A stretch of 64,000 nt of DNA from Ctenosaura bakeri (lineage: Eukaryota; Chordata; Lepidosauria; Squamata; Iguanidae): NCBI GenBank assembly GCA_948474755.1, contig CAOLHI010001659.1, forward strand, positions 372,001-436,000, given 5' to 3'. The notes beneath the pieces were generated by a model, which saw only the letters and a list, made by a program, of their open reading frames with translations, searched no databases and was not told where the DNA came from. Positions 44,565 through 55,904 of the stretch are shown one piece after another (the first letter of the stretch is position 1; each line of letters opens with the position of its first letter). The translations under genes and the position numbers were made by a program.

Positions 44565-46190
44565 CATTCTCACCAATCCACTTCCTAAGGACCACTTCCA
44601 GTTCCTGAGGGAAAAGATTAATCTTGTGGATGTAAACCCTGCCGAGGCACCATTATTTACATAACATAATTAAAAGAGAGGCGAACCTAGAGAGTGCCTG
44701 CCCTTTGTTTCATAGATCTTTTCTTTGGTCTATGTATTCAAGCCTTTTGCTTTCTTCTTACCTATTAAGATCACATTACTCTTCTTCAATAAGTCAGTCC
44801 CTTTGTTCCCTTTTTCTGGGAAAGGGACATCTATGGGGCTCCAACCCCACCAATCTTATCTTATCCCCATGGAACAGCCAGCTTTTAGAGGCTCTTCTAA
44901 CCATCTTCAACATCTTTTGACTATGCTATCCCAATGTGGATTTCCTGACACAATAAAAATAAGTTTTCTTCTTAAAAGGACATATTGAGTCTTGTCTCAT
45001 ATTGCACTATGTCTGCTGCACTCTGCTTAAATTAAATACCAAATATTCCTATATGAACCAAATGCAATAAAACCCTATCCTTCTGAACATGACAAGACAT
45101 TATTCTTCAGTTTAAATAATGAGAGCTGCTTAAGTGTGTTTGGACCTTGCAAAGAAGAAGATTGGGTAGAGATGTTGCTGGTTCTGGTGACTCACTTCGT
45201 ACCTACCAGGTCCAGTGGATATCAGCCACCATTGGGAACAGCCTATGTTGTGTGATCATGGATTGCTTCTTGTGGTAGGCAAAAGAGGGAAGGTGACAAC
45301 TTAAAGATGTTTTCCTTGAGAAGATCCCTTTTGAATATTAAATAGAAAGATCTTCTTTGAATCTTTATAATTCTGGGCTCTCCTAGTCTCTCTTTAACAC
45401 ACAAATATATTGATTGCCCCAAATTGATTTTAGATTCACCTATTTCTAATTTCTCTAAAATAAGATCAATAATACAGAGAAGCATTGTTGATTTGAAAAT
45501 ACTTTTCTTCTCCCTTCAGTTTTGATGGGGTTTTTTTTTTTTTTTGGATTTGCATACAGTTATACTTTAAAACTTAGTTTTGTCCAAGATAGTCTCAAAA
45601 GTGTTACAATAGTCCAGTGCTATGTTATGTGGAAGCTAGGATTTGACATTGTTTACAATGTGCATTGGGAAGGATATGGATAAAGAGTTCATGCAATAAC
45701 TGTGGATCTTGGAGAAAGCTGCAATTCTGAGTAGATCTGATAAAGGCAGTCTGATTTTACAATAATGCATGGTGTATATCATATTTATTATTAAGCTGCG
45801 AGCATATGCATGCACACACAGAGTATTGTGTTTACTGATTTTTCTCCCCATCAGTTTTTTCCAGGCCTTTCTAAACTTTGTACACAAATTCCCAGGCTTG
45901 TCTATTCTTCCTCACTAATTACTTTTGTTGCATTGCCACACCCTTTTTACCACACTCTGATTTTGCTTGGCCATTTGTTTCCTATTTTTCATCTGTGAAA
46001 TGTTTGAGGGTATTTGAGATGTACTTGGAAATAACAATAGTAATGAAATCCAAATGCCTAATTACAACAACAGAAGGTTTTCAGAAAAAAGTAGAAAATT
46101 ACTGGCAGGATTCTAAACCTTCCCCCTCCTAATCCTTTGTGAACCTGATCCTGCATTTATTTCAAATTAAAATACTATTAAATTATGATT
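44565..46190. other. No gene recognised
   Basis: Contains a T-run at 45531-45546 that may be an inverted poly(A) tail, but no retroposon body could be recognised next to it. Short frames on both strands look like chance. Confidence 0.4.
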
Positions 46191-46945
46191 AAGTTTCTGT
46201 GTGCTCAGGGGCACCATCCGCTCCTGAGGAAGACAACAACTGCATAGTTGGAAGTAAAAAGGCCACAGCTTTATTGGCTATTAGATGCAGATTGGGTTGG
46301 TGCATGTATGGGTCTGATCCAGGCATTGATCAATCTGCCTGTTGACTGATGAGCCCAAGCCTCAGGCCTGGAGCTGAAATCCAAGGAATGACAGGAGGGA
46401 ACCACCCCAGCATGTCCCTCTTGCCACCAGAGGGTGCAAGAATGTGTGTCCTCCCAAGCTGGGCATGCCTCCTATCACCTTGTACCCCCCTGAATCCCAG
46501 TGAGACTCCCATCCTACCAAGGCCAGGTGGCACTTGGTATCTATCGTTCTGGATCCAGGACACATACGATGGCTACAAAAAGTGGGTACGGAGAGGTCCA
46601 GTCTACCTGCCATTAATCTATCACATCTCCAGCTAATGCTGTCCCAGTCCCCACACCCAGAGTCCAACTTTTACAAAGAACATGCCTGTATTCTCCTCAG
46701 ATCAGTAGTCCTCAGACCAACAGTCCTTCTGCTAACTCCTAAACTCACATCCACTTGCTCCCTGGTACAGTCCAGCCAAAGACACTCCTGTCACTATCAC
46801 CCCAAACCGTCTTTAATTCTGATTACTGTTCAATGCTGAATATTGACACAGTCATCTTCCTGACCCTGGTGCTGTTGATCCTGCCATACAAATGATGCCT
46901 GGTCCGCACTCCACACCTGGCCAATATCTAGAAGACATAATCATG

Positions 46946-47716
46946 TCACCGCCTGTTAAGCACTAAAATTGGCCTCACGTATCTTACATAGGTCCTAGAC
47001 TTCCATCTCCCAATCCTCTTAATGGTTCCCTCCAAGAGACAGCATTCCACTCTCTCTATTGCAGTCCCAATGCAAAAAGAGTGTTTCCCAAACTCCGCCA
47101 TGGGAGCACAAGGTATGCCAAGGCATCCCACATAATGGCTACCAGCTAGATAGTGCAGAGTGGTCCTCATGGGCCCCTGCAGATACCTATGTCTAAACCT
47201 GTGAAGGACCTTCATTGGGCACAGATCCTCCCTGTGAAGGGAATGGAGCCAAATGACTGTTTCCCAGCCCAATTGTTCACATTTAGAATGCCTTATATTG
47301 ATAGCCTCAGATGCTCCACTGAAAGAGATGTTCTCCACTTATAAGTGCCCTACCAGTAATGTCTTTCTTAGACATGGCCACCAGCTCCCTCCCTCTCCCT
47401 TCCCCCAATGGCAGCCATAAATGCTACCTTAAATAGTACCACCTCAGACTTGTAATGGCAAATGGCTGGAAGATAGAGAACTAGGTTCCCTAGCAGTTAA
47501 AACATGATGGGCCTCCTGCTATCCTTACCTCATGGCTGCAGTCCTCTCCAACCCTCCATAGTCTTTGTGACTAGAAATGAAGCACAGGGGGTCCACAAAC
47601 CCCTTGACTTTTTTAAAAATGGAAATACCAACCGGGGGTACAGACACGGAGCATGGAGTCATGCCATGTTCTCTTCAATGGGCCAGGAAGTTTAGGACTT
47701 GCCTCTTGGAAACCAG
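46946..47716 (-). pseudogene. DIRS-like tyrosine recombinase
   Basis: The end of the upstream frame reads F-A-P-A-T-F-x-A-Y-S-R-A-V, a typical SAM-like N-terminal helix of tyrosine recombinases. The catalytic end lies at 47338-46946: W-L-H-S-L-H-R-E-D-L-C-P, then G-K-H-S-F-C-I-G-T-A, then I-K-R-I-G-R-W-K-S-R-T-Y-V-R-Y-V-R-P. The expected H-S-F-R reads H-S-F-C, so the second catalytic Arg is lost. The family joins the circular DNA copy to the chromosome. Confidence 0.75.
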
Positions 47717-49200
47717 TCACCCACCTTTGTACCCTTCCCAACAGCAGAAGTCTTGAAGCCTGCCCACTGCCCTACTGTAAGCACAAAAAGTTGCAGGGGC
47801 AAACAAGTGATATACTTCCTGCAATACTCTGTGCTCCCAAGTTGTCACAACTGTTCTGGAAATGGCACTAGCTGGAAGTCTGCCTCTGGTGCCATGAATT
47901 GAAACCTGACCTCCTGAAAGTGAGATAAAAGAGTCTGCAGTTCCTTTGTCCAGGTCTGGAACATAATGAGCTAAAGCAGTTATGTTAACAGACAAACGTA
48001 CCAACACCAACTTCCTAACCAGCTTGATAACTCTACTCGATAGCACCAGAAACACACCCTCTTGTTTCTAAAGTTATTTGTCCAAATGGAGACTGTCATG
48101 TGGAGATCTGGGCCAGCCAGGGCTGTGACAGACCAGGCCTGCTTTTTATTCTCCTCTTTGGAGAAGCAGCACCCTTTTATATGATTACCATCCTTTGGCT
48201 CCCTCTCCACACTTAATCACACTTATGCTTTCCCTAAGTCCACAACCATTGTGGATATAGGGCAAAGTGTTTTTAAGTTTATCCCAAACAAATGTGTCAC
48301 TTGTGGTAGCATATGTAAATGAGCTTAAATTGAAGAAACACTGTACTGAGGCTGATCTTATTAAAAAATATAATAAAATCTTTATTAAAAGAACAGACAA
48401 GGGCCAGGTATTGGGTAAATCAATATTTTCAACAGCCAAGAACTTCCAGATATTCACAGGCAAACATTTCTCTAAGTTAATAGGCATTTGATTTTCCTTC
48501 TACACCTAGACTTATTTTATCAAGTATAGGTCAAACTTTATGACCTAACTCAATATTAGTTTGGTCTCTCCTCTGTCTTTTCTCTTTAGACTCTTGAGCA
48601 TACCAATACTCTTCCTGTCTTTCTCTTATTTCACTGAAAGACTTCCCTCCCAGACCCTATTTCTGGTATTTATCTGTTCCACTGACTCACCCACATAGCC
48701 CCTCCCTCTGGCTAAACTGAGTTCTTTAGTCAGAGAACCAATCAGATTCAATTACCCTCTGTTGCTAGGGCTGCTCTGCTGGCTATGCCCCCCAACCCCC
48801 TGGTTCGTCATAGAGACTATCACCAGTATTGGAAAACATTCCAAAAAAGTTAAGCCATAGACCACATCATCCTTCAACCATTGTTCTGACCACCTCTTGG
48901 CACACCAGTGCCTGCAGAAATAATTCCTGAATCCTATGCTCTCCACTGCATCACAACACACCTAGAGATTGGAGCCAGGCTCCAAAAACTCCTGCCATAC
49001 AGAAACACTATTATAATTTCCCAGAAATCAGTCATACTCCCAAATCCTCCTTAACTCCTCTCGTAATGCAGAAGTGGTTGTGTGGGACCCTAACACCTGA
49101 TATGATCCTGGCCAGGTGAGGCCAGGTATCCCAGATGATACCACCTTACATGCAACATTGGGATGCTCAAGCAAAATTTAGACCTCCTTAGGACTGGCTA
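47717..49200 (-). pseudogene. DIRS-like RT end and RNase H domain
   Basis: Recognised in order: L-R-E-E-L-R (near 49075), F-L-x-x-Y-N-S-V-S-V-W, W-C-A-K-R-W (near 48900), G-L-T-F-L-E-C-F-P-I-L-V-I-V-S (ending at the LTR), I-W-T-N-N-F-R-N-K-R-V-C-F-W-C (beyond it, near 48085), then S-S-R-V-I-K-L-V-R-K-L-V-L and H-Y-V-P-D. The last block corresponds to the H-V-P-G...A-D-x-L-S part of the RNase H. Substitutions at key Asp/Gly positions and frameshifts make it inactive. Excising the LTR and one gagac restores the frame V-S-I-W. Confidence 0.7.
48094..48812 (-). mobile_element. Solo LTR, 719 bp, inside the DIRS element
   Basis: Flanked by the exact 5-bp duplication gagac (48089-48093 and 48813-48817). 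On plus it starts TGTCATGTGG and ends GGTTCGTCATA, so the final CA is changed to TA. On minus there are a TATA-like gataaatacc (near 48675) and AATAAA (48381-48386). The interrupted RNase H frame closes perfectly once it is removed. Confidence 0.85.
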
Positions 49201-51119
49201 TTGTTACAGTCCAGCATCCTTCTAAGATGCTCCCTAATCCCATTCAGTTTGTCAGTTGGAAAACAAGACATCCCTCACCCCCCAGCACTGAGTCTAACAA
49301 AATGTCTAAGTATACAAGTAATTTAGATGTCCCCTTGGTCTTTTCCTGTGCTGGAGAAATCCCCAGCTCCTCAGCCAGAGCCTGAAAACACCTTACCTTA
49401 TTCTTACCTTATCCCAAATGTTATAGAAAGAGAAGGCCAAGTAGTACTAGGGACCAACAGTGGTAGGAAAAGCAACTTTAGGGCTTGAGGGAAGGGCATA
49501 TGGTCTTAAATGTCTCTACACCAATACACAGACATGGGAAATAAGCAAGATGAACTCAAACTCTTAATACAAGAGAAAAATATGATATAATTGGTATCAC
49601 TGAAACCTGGTGGGATGAGTCTCATGATTGGAATGTAGTAATTGGTGGGTATCACCTATTTCAGAGAAATAGACCAAACAAGAAACGAGGAGAAGTAGCT
49701 TTATATATCAAGGATGTTTGCCTCTGTGAAGAGATCCATGACTTAAATCCAGGAAGCTAGCTTGAGAGCATCTGGGTAAGAATTAAGAGAAAGAGAAACA
49801 ATAGGGACATAATTATGGGGACTGCTCAGACCCCCAAGCCAGACTAAGGATTTGGATTATATTTTCCTGGAGCAGATAACCACACATTCAAAAAGGAGAG
49901 GTACTAGTAATGGGGATTTCAACTATCCTGATATATGTTGGAAGTCAAATTCTGCCATGAGCACCAGGTCCAACAAATTCCTCACTTGCCTTGCAGACAA
50001 TTTCATTGTCCAGATGGTGGAGGAGGAGGCAACAAGCGGATCAACTCTTTTAGATCTAATCCTGATCAACAGGGATGACCTTGTTAATGAGGTGGAAGTG
50101 GCGGGAGTGACCATGCTTAATTGCAATTTGTTAGTCAGTAGGAATGGGAAGCCAAGTGTTGCCAGACACACATTCTAGACTTTAAGAAAGCTGATTTCTG
50201 TAAACTTAGGGAATTACTGGCCGAAATTCCATGGTCAATAATACTGAAAGAGAAGGGAGTTCATGACGGATGGGTGTTTCTTAAAAGTGAGATACTGAAG
50301 GCACAATTTAAAACTGTTTCAACAAGGAGGAAAAATGAGATGTGTCTAAAGAAACCAGAATGGGTGACTAAGGAATTCTCAACTGAGCCAAATGTTAAAA
50401 GAAACATGTACAAGAAATGGAAAAATGGGGAAATCATCAAAGAGGAATTTAAACAAATAGCTAGTATATGTAAGGGGAAGGTCAGAAATGCTAAAGCACA
50501 GAATAAACTCAGGCTTGCCAGAGAGATTAAAAACCATAAAAGGGGGCTTTAGATATGTCCTCAGCTAAAGGAAAGGCAAGGAAATGATAGGGTCACTGCA
50601 TGGAGAAGATGGCCAAGTACTAACAGGGGGCAGAGAAAATGCAGAACAACTCAACACTTTCTTTGCCTCAGTTTTCTCCCGAAAGGAAAAAAAAAGTACT
50701 CAGTGTGGGGGATGGGGAGCAGATGGGGAAGTGGCAGAAATTCAGTATAGTATAAGTAGAGAAGTAGTACAGGAATACCTGTCTACTCTAAATGAATTCA
50801 GGTCTTCAGGGCCAGATGAACTACATCCAAGGATATTTAAAAGAACTGGCAGAAGTAATTTCAGAAACACTCACAATAATCTTTAAGAATTCTTGGAGGA
50901 AAAGTCCTAGCAGACTGGAGGAGGGCAAATGTTGTCCTCATTTTCAAAAAGGAAAAAAGCAGGACCCAAATAATTATCATCCAGTCAGACTGACATCAAT
51001 ACCTGGAAAGATTTTAGAGCAGATCATTAAGCAGACAGTTTGTAATTACTTAGAAAGCAATGCAGTCATTACTAACATGGCTTAGTCAACATGGGTTTCT
51101 CAAAAACAAGTCATGCCAG

Positions 51120-52128
51120 CATGGGAGCTATTATAACCAGTAAGCTTAAGAGAAAATTTGTATAAAATGATTCATAGATGGCACTTAACACCAGTGCGCT
51201 TAGCAAAAATACAAAGGGGTAGAAAGGAGACTTGCTGGAAATGCAAACTTAAAGGCACAAAAACACAAAAAAGGATCTTACTATACATGACTACAGCTGC
51301 AAGGTTAAGCTATGCACAATGGTGGAAACAAGTTGAATCTCCAAACATAGAGGACTGGGCAGTGAAACTCTATGAGATGTTAGAATATGGTAGAATTTGG
51401 ATTTGGACGCAAGAAAAATCCATGATTCAACCCAACGATGGTTGGAAAATTGTACTACCTATATGGGAACAGTTTTGGGGAAATAAGGCTTCCTTAGGGA
51501 TTGTGATTTAGAACTAAGTGATGTAAATGTAAATGTAAATGTCTTGGTAAAATCAGATTTCAGCTACATAATCAAATATTGTAGGGAAAATATAAAAAAC
51601 TGGATTAAATATACCAAATAAGTCAATAGGTAATAACTCTAGGATCAAATGTTAGAATGATAATTTATGTTAATATATAATATCCAAATTTATTTATATA
51701 TAAGTGACTCATATATAAGTGATCTAAAATGTTAAAGGAATTGTGCTCTGTTAAAATATGTAAGATAATAGTAATTTTGTAAGAAACAGTAGGGGTAGGG
51801 GTAAAGATGTATTTAGGGAAAATAATGGATGCTCTAGTTAAAATTACAATAGAAATTAAGAGAGTAAGGAATAAATAATTAATCACTCACTTCTTGAGGA
51901 GGGGTGGGGTGGGAAATAGGGGGAAAGGGAAGAAAGAAGGATACATATTACAGAGATTATTGGTTACGCCACTTAAGATTAATATTTGTTATTAGTAATA
52001 TTATTATTATTAGTGTGGTGATCTTAAAATTCCTTTTGTGTGATCCTAATTTTCTTGTGTGCCTCCCTCTCCCCTTGGGGTTTTTTCTTTTTTATAATGT
52101 AATTAAATCCTAAATAAATAAATAAATA
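51120..52128 (+). mobile_element. Short L1 insertion in CR1
   Basis: A 12-bp duplication aagtc(a/g)tgccag lies at 51108-51119 and 52129-52140. ORF2 C-terminal sequence (I-H-R-W-H-L-T-P-V-R, knuckle start C-W-K-C) is followed, after an internal deletion that removes the H...C half of the knuckle and about 50 codons, by R-I-L-L-Y-M and the C-terminus (stop near 51511). A 600-bp 3' UTR then ends in (TAAA)n. Confidence 0.85.
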
Positions 52129-52683
52129 AAGTCGTGCCAGACTCATCTTTTTATGGTAGAGTTACGAGCTTGATAGATGAAGAGAATGCTGTGGATGTAT
52201 CATTTTTTGACATCAGTATGGCTTTTGACAAAGTTCCTCACAATATTCTTGCAAAGAACCTAGTAAAATGTGGGCTAGACAGGACTACTGGCAGGTGGAT
52301 TTGTAACTGGTTGACTGACCAAACCCAAAGGATGCTCACAAATGGCAGCTTTTCATCCTGGAGAGACGTGACTAGTGGGGTGCCACAGGGTTCTGTCCTG
52401 GGCCTAGTTCTATTCAACATGGATGAAAGATTAGAGAGTATGCTGATCACTGGATGACTTGGAAGAAGAAATAGAGTGTGCTGATCAACTCTGACAGTAT
52501 GCTGATCAAATTTGCAGATGATACCAAATGGATAGGTGTTGCTAATACCCCAGAGGACAGGATCAATATTCAAAATGACCTTGAGAGATTGGATAGCAGG
52601 GCCAAAGCTAACAAAATGAATTTCAGCAGAGAGAAATATAAGGTCCTCCACTTAAGCAAAAATATAGGATGAGAGACACCTGG

Positions 52684-52836
52684 CTGGACAACAGTACATG
52701 TGAAAGGGATCCAGGAGTTTTAGTAGACCACAAGCTGAACATGAGTCAGCAGTGTGCTGCTGACTCACTGCTGACTCATGTTCAGCTTGTGGTCTACTAA
52801 AACTCCTGGATCCCTTTCACATGTACTGTTGTCCAG
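52684..52836. repeat. 69-bp perfect inverted repeat at the L1/CR1 5' junction
   Basis: The left arm 52684-52752 (CR1) and right arm 52768-52836 are exact reverse complements. The spacer 52753-52767 itself contains an 11-bp inverted copy (ctgctgactca) of the end of the left arm, so the inverted copying appears to have started twice. Confidence 0.95.
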
Positions 52837-53989
52837 GGATCCACCTTATTGGAAAAATCTATAAGTTACTTTTAGAAAGAGATCTAGAACAGGAATCAAT
52901 AAAAACAAATATGATTAAGTGGGCGCAAGATATTGGCCACCCAATCTATTTAGAAACATGGGAAAGGTCATGGCAAAAAACAAATAAATGGTTAAAAGCG
53001 TGTCAACTTAAAGAGAATTATTATAAAATATTTAACAGATGGTATTATACTCCGGTTAAAATCGGAAAGATGACTAAAAAAGCTGATCATAAATGTTGGA
53101 AATGTGAGTGTAAGGGAACACTATTCCATTTATGGTGGGGTTGCATTCAAGCTCAAAGATATTGGAGAACATTACATGAACAGTTAGAAACAGTGTTAGA
53201 GAAAAAATTCAATTTATCTCCGGAAATATATCTATTAAATATGATCGATCAAATTCCGAAACTGACTCCACCACAACAAAAACTGATATTATATAGTATA
53301 ACTGCGGGAAGGATGATTTATGCGAAAGCATGGAAGCATAAGAATGCACCTTCCCTGCAGGAGTGGCTAATCAAATTATATGACATGATAGAGATTGACA
53401 AACTTTCATTATTAGTAAGGGGAAAGGACTTAAAGATAATTAGGACAACCTGGGATCCTATAATGAGAATTTTGGAAGGGAAATGGGGATTTATTATAAA
53501 TATTGGAAAAATAACTATTGGAGATAGTTAAATTAAGAACCATGAAAATGAGTGTATTTAAAGTGAAAATTTTTCAAATGTAGCCCGTAGCGACAATTAG
53601 AAGAGAAATAAAAGTTTGAGCTGGTAGTTAAAAAACAGGGTATCAAGGAAGAAGAGATGATGATATTATAGTGCTATAAGTAAAATAAAAGATAGGATAT
53701 AGAGATAAATGTTAAATGAGCAGTTTGAATAGTATAAAGGAAGTCAGAGTTTTATGTTGTTTGTGTTGTTTATGTTGGTATGTTTAGGTTGTTAAATCGA
53801 TGTGATATTGATTTTGGGATTATAGAAAGGGGAAACAGGAATGTAGTATTATGATAAGGATGTTTGCTGTTGTAAGTTGTTTGGGGATAGTATAAGGGGT
53901 GATAAGAAAAGTGTTTATTTTGTAGTTGTATGTGATTGTATGTTTATGTAAGTTATATGGAAACTCTAATAAAAAGTATTTAAAAAAAA
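52757..53989 (+). mobile_element. L1 insertion in CR1 with inverted target DNA at its 5' end
   Basis: A 21-bp exact duplication, ending gaacatgagtcagcagtgtg, lies at 52736-52756 and 53990-54010. L1 ORF2 C-terminal sequence and 3' UTR occupy 52837-53989, ending in an A-run. Between duplication and L1 lie 80 bp that are the reverse complement of the CR1 sequence immediately upstream. Confidence 0.9.
52837..53531 (+). pseudogene. L1 ORF2 C-terminal fragment, 230-codon open frame
   Basis: Open from L-I-G-K-I-Y-K-L-L to the natural stop at 53529-53531. It includes I-K-W-A-Q-D-I-G-H, the knuckle C-W-K-C-E-C-K-G-T-L-F-H-L-W-W-G-C and A-K-A-W-K-H. There are no stops within the preserved part, so insertion is comparatively recent. 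Without RT it has no function of its own. Confidence 0.85.
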
Positions 53990-54094
53990 TGAACATGAGT
54001 CAGCAGTGTGATGCAGCAGTCAAGAAAGCCAACAGAATTATTGATTGCATCAATAGAAGTATGGTGTCCAGATCAAGGGAGATAATAGTACCAC

Positions 54095-54707
54095 TGTTGG
54101 AAAAGGTTTGCTGTGACCTTTGGTCCAATAAAATACTTATGATGGGCATGTGGAAAGCACCTGGGGGAATGACTGTGCATGTCATGAGGTAATCCCCTTG
54201 GGACAAAAAGCTTAGTCACAGTGCAATGTAACCAGGACAAGGGGCTATATCAGCCATGGGACATGAAATCCCGGCTGGGGTTACATCAGCTAGTCCCTAT
54301 GTAATATAAGGAGATGGGATCTGGCCAACATCTCTCTCGGTCTCCCTGACTCTTGCTGGAGCTCTGACTGAGCATACCTTCTATCTGATGTGATGATGGA
54401 ATGCTGAACATTTATTGGAGGATCTGCGAATCCTGTACAGATGTATACATTGGAACTGAAGAATAAAGAACCTCCAGGTATATTTTTGGATGACAACACT
54501 GTGTGCTAGTGTTCTTAGTGGGTAGTTTATGGGGTCAGAGCAGTGCTGCATATCACACTCTGCTGAAAACGCTTCTTGTGGCTGTGTTTTAAACTCTGTT
54601 GTATGTTTTGTTTTACTTGCCTCTGAGCCACGTTGGTCAGAGCACGGCAGTATGAGGGAGGATTTAGTGCAGTCTGTCTAAGTCACATCATCCACCTTAC
54701 CTCCACA
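54095..54707 (+). mobile_element. Solo LTR, 613 bp, inside CR1
   Basis: Ends are TGTTGGAAAAGG and ACCTCCACA, flanked by the 5-bp duplication accac (54090-54094 and 54708-54712). It has a TATA-like taatataagg at about 54302 and AATAAA at about 54462. CR1 reads 'gtaccac|tctattctgctttggt' across the site when the LTR is removed. Confidence 0.85.
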
Positions 54708-55117
54708 ACCACTCTATTCTGCTTTGGTCAGATCTCATATGGAGCACTGTGTCCAGTTCTGGGCACCTCATTTCAAGAAGGATACTGACAAGCTAGAATG
54801 TGTCCAGAGGAGGGTGAACAAAATGGTGAAGGTTCTGGAAGTCATGCCCTATGAGAAGTGGCTTAGGGAGCTGATTATGTTCAGTCTGCAGAAGAGAAGG
54901 TTAAGAGGGGACATGATAGCCATGTTTAAATATGTGAAAGGATGTCACATTGAAGAGGGAATAGGCTTGTTTTCCACTGCTCCAGAAACTAAGACAAGGA
55001 GCAATGGATTCAAACTAGTCGAAAAGAGATTCCACCTGAACCTCAGGAAGAACTTCCTGATGGTCAGACCTGTTCAACAGTGGAATACGCTGCCTCGGAG
55101 TATGGTGGAGTCTCTTC

Positions 55118-55900
55118 CTTTGTGCACTTGTGCTGCTTCCTGTATTCTCAAGAAAACTTTCCTTTGTCCCCTCACCTGCTGAGACATTAAGAGGCTACCA
55201 AGAGATTCCAATCAGTTGTCACCTAAAGTTAAGACCATTAGTCAATTCTGGACCCCTTTTTTTACTCTCCCAGAGAACAATTAACACTTTCCCCTTCAGG
55301 GCAGAAAAAGGGTATTTAAACTCTGGCTCCAAGCCTGATGGTTTATACTACCTTGGAATCATGTAGGCATCTCACTCTGTCCACTGGTTTCCTGATTCTT
55401 GTGCCCTGGGCTACCCTCAAACTTTTGTGTTTCAGCCATCTCACTTTGATTCTCCACTTCTGGAATGGTAACTATGTCACATATTTTGATTAAGCTGGAT
55501 TGTTAGCATGGTGTTTTTCTTGTTGGTGAGAAAAAGAGGTCAAATTGCCCTTGTTGATAGCAAGTGCAAAGATGTTATGATTTGCTCCAATTACTTTTCT
55601 AAATAAGTTAAGCCCTTTGATAAACTTTTAAAAAATACAGCAGCTTTACACAATCAGATGAAAATTCCTTTTGCTTACATACACAGTCTAAGAGCACTAA
55701 TTAAAAGATATATTACAAGAGACATTGCTGAGTTTGATTTTCATGCAGGGAAAGTTACATTTTGTTGCCTACGCATTCATTTGTATTTTTTGATATTTCA
55801 TCTTAAATGAAATTTAAACTGTGAGTAAATCTTATATTCTCATCATTTTATCTGAGGCTTCTTAGTGTAAATTGCAATGGTCAAATGATTATTAAAAATT
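55118..55900. other. Unassigned; possible LTR-like start
   Basis: After the CR1 breaks off, 55130-55480 is a non-coding stretch with a TATA-like gtatttaaac at 55313 that may be an LTR fragment. No ends or duplication were found. The rest is AT-rich and featureless. Confidence 0.3.
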
Positions 55901-55904
55901 AAGG

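Larger units (their letters stand above)
39680..44565 (+). repeat. Diverged tandem array, ~565-bp unit
   Basis: The anchor 'gttacagaaggtatattagg' or a close variant recurs at about 39684, 40508, 41064, 42518, 43349 and 43948. A second anchor, 'gatgtctcttcagtata', recurs at about 39997, 40785, 41367, 43080, 43640 and 44478. After subtracting inserted elements the spacing is 556-600 bp. Another partial unit lies around 42770-42900. Units differ by many substitutions and small gaps, so this is an old local satellite. No coding frame is conserved between units. Confidence 0.85.
46190..49430 (-). mobile_element. DIRS-like tyrosine-recombinase retroelement
   Basis: Reading on minus: end of an RT, RNase H, then a tyrosine recombinase, and a 700-bp non-coding terminal region (46.9-46.2 kb) that includes a ctttattgg motif. 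Order and motifs fit DIRS-group elements, which integrate by a recombinase and not by an integrase. The 5' part is missing. A 719-bp solo LTR interrupts it at 48094-48812. I could not identify its terminal repeats with certainty. Confidence 0.75.
49440..55117 (+). mobile_element. CR1 LINE, long copy with three nested insertions
   Basis: It spans from the endonuclease N-terminus (about 49540) to the C-terminal block (55117) on plus. It is interrupted by an L1 at 51120-52128, a second L1 at 52757-53989 and a solo LTR at 54095-54707. At all three points the CR1 text resumes exactly after a target duplication. The 3' UTR and octamer tail are absent after 55117. Confidence 0.9.
49540..55117 (+). 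pseudogene. CR1 ORF2, endonuclease to C-terminus
   Basis: Endonuclease: I-I-G-I-T-E-T-W-W-D near 49585-49615 (catalytic Glu), then [10 protein letters not shown] (about 49910-49945) and D-L-I-L near 50055. RT: S-S-G-P-D-E-L-H-P-R (about 50796), N-N-Y-H-P-V-R-L-T-S-I, then after the first L1 F-D-I-S-M-A-F-D-K-V-P-H (52200s), T-S-G-V-P-Q-G-S-V-L-G (52372-52402), F-A-D-D-T-K near 52511. C-terminal part: [21 protein letters not shown] small local triplication of 'tgctgatca' at 52440-52510 and several stops disrupt it. Confidence 0.85.

Noticed and set aside
39680..44565. A CRISPR-like array
   Set aside because: The repeat unit is ~565 bp and diverged, with no short identical repeats or spacers, in a eukaryotic setting.
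46330..46839. Overlapping 77-101 codon frames on both strands
   Set aside because: They fall in the non-coding terminal region of the DIRS element and have no motif.
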